Origin: Bacteroidales bacterium
Lineage (GTDB): Bacteria > Bacteroidota > Bacteroidia > Bacteroidales > Muribaculaceae
Direction of reading: 5' to 3'
NCBI GenBank assembly: GCA_004557565.1
Contig: SFGS01000030.1
Coordinates: 1-25,110, forward strand
Length of the DNA stretch: 25,110 nucleotides
A model generated the notes under the pieces. It made no database searches. It had not been told where the DNA came from and was given only the letters and a program-made list of their open reading frames with translations. This document shows, one piece after another, positions 24,993-25,110 of the stretch; position 1 is the stretch's first letter; each line of letters begins with the position of its first letter. The translations under genes were made by a program, and so were the position numbers.

Positions 24993-25007
24993 ATCTTTCC
25001 ACACATA

Positions 25008-25044
25008 TTATCCCAAATCGGTCATTAGGGCTTGTGGTATTTCG
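25008..25044 (-). repeat. 37-base inverted repeat, right copy
   Basis: The complement of this stretch matches 21745-21781 at 33 of 37 positions, with an identical 20-base core at the inner end. It lies 16 bases upstream of the peptidase promoter. The element may continue outward to the window end, since the sequence from 25045 to 25110 has no gene. Confidence 0.85.
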
Positions 25045-25110
25045 GAGTTTTAGAAGAATGAATTTTGCTTGTCTTTTAATGAGTGATAGCGAGCTATTAC
25101 GAATTAAAAA
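25045..25110. other. Gene-free window end with a small palindrome
   Basis: No coding sequence is seen. ATAGC and GCTAT flank a GA dinucleotide at 25086-25097, forming a short interrupted palindrome. This stretch may be the outer part of the same repeat family as 25008-25044, but the left copy does not share it, so this is only a suggestion. Confidence 0.35.

Noticed and set aside
24935..25006. Upstream ATG for the C1 peptidase, adding 24 residues
   Set aside because: This part contains the canonical promoter at 24962-24992, so it is not translated.
21782..25007. Insertion sequence or composite transposon between the inverted repeats
   Set aside because: No transposase, recombinase or target-site duplication can be seen; only the repeat pair itself is supported.
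1..25110. CRISPR array, tRNA, rRNA or prophage genes
   Set aside because: Reading both strands gave no regularly spaced repeats, cloverleaf-like segments, rRNA motifs or phage proteins.

Overview
The window looks like chromosomal DNA of a member of the Bacteroidota, most likely order Bacteroidales (a Muribaculaceae- or Prevotella-like gut or oral lineage; the family is a guess). The reasons are the 2,498-residue SprA translocon, several promoters of the Bacteroidota type (a TAnnTTTG -7 box, with TTG or TTTG about 20 bases upstream), weak or absent Shine-Dalgarno sequences, A-rich leaders, and protein families typical of the group (five-repeat DUF349 protein, secreted C1B peptidase, orphan PstS-like lipoprotein). 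I see no tRNA, rRNA, CRISPR, transposase or phage gene. Every large reading frame looks intact, and no frameshift is visible.

Layout. Bases 1-328 hold no gene. Then, on the + strand: a cell-envelope cluster (81-residue two-helix membrane protein, PstS-like lipoprotein, secreted TPR protein) closed by a terminator at 3353-3386; a subtilisin-like S8 peptidase with a C-terminal region resembling a type IX secretion (T9SS) sorting domain; ruvA and the giant sprA, probably co-transcribed and closed by a strong terminator at 13712-13755; an operon of an uncharacterised 125-residue protein, an exported cyclophilin and an M16 peptidase; a five-repeat DUF349 protein; and a pair of polyprenyl-phosphate sugar-1-phosphate transferase and recQ. 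The last two genes, a SulP/BicA-like anion transporter with a STAS domain and an exported bleomycin-hydrolase-like cysteine peptidase, lie on the - strand, each with its own promoter.

How it fits together. The clearest functional link is T9SS: sprA encodes the outer-membrane translocon, and the S8 peptidase just upstream of ruvA carries a signal peptide plus a cargo-like C-terminus, so it is a plausible substrate. The monotopic sugar transferase could start a surface polysaccharide, and T9SS cargo is often anchored to such glycans, but that link is speculative. The exported cyclophilin and the exported C1 peptidase add to an envelope and protein-processing theme. RuvA and RecQ are housekeeping DNA recombination proteins.

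The least expected structure is a pair of 37-base inverted repeats (21745-21781 and 25008-25044; 33 of 37 identical, with a perfect 20-base core). They bracket precisely the only two - strand genes in the window. They could be two copies of a dispersed intergenic repeat or the ends of a segment that has inverted or moved. No recombinase gene is present to decide between these.
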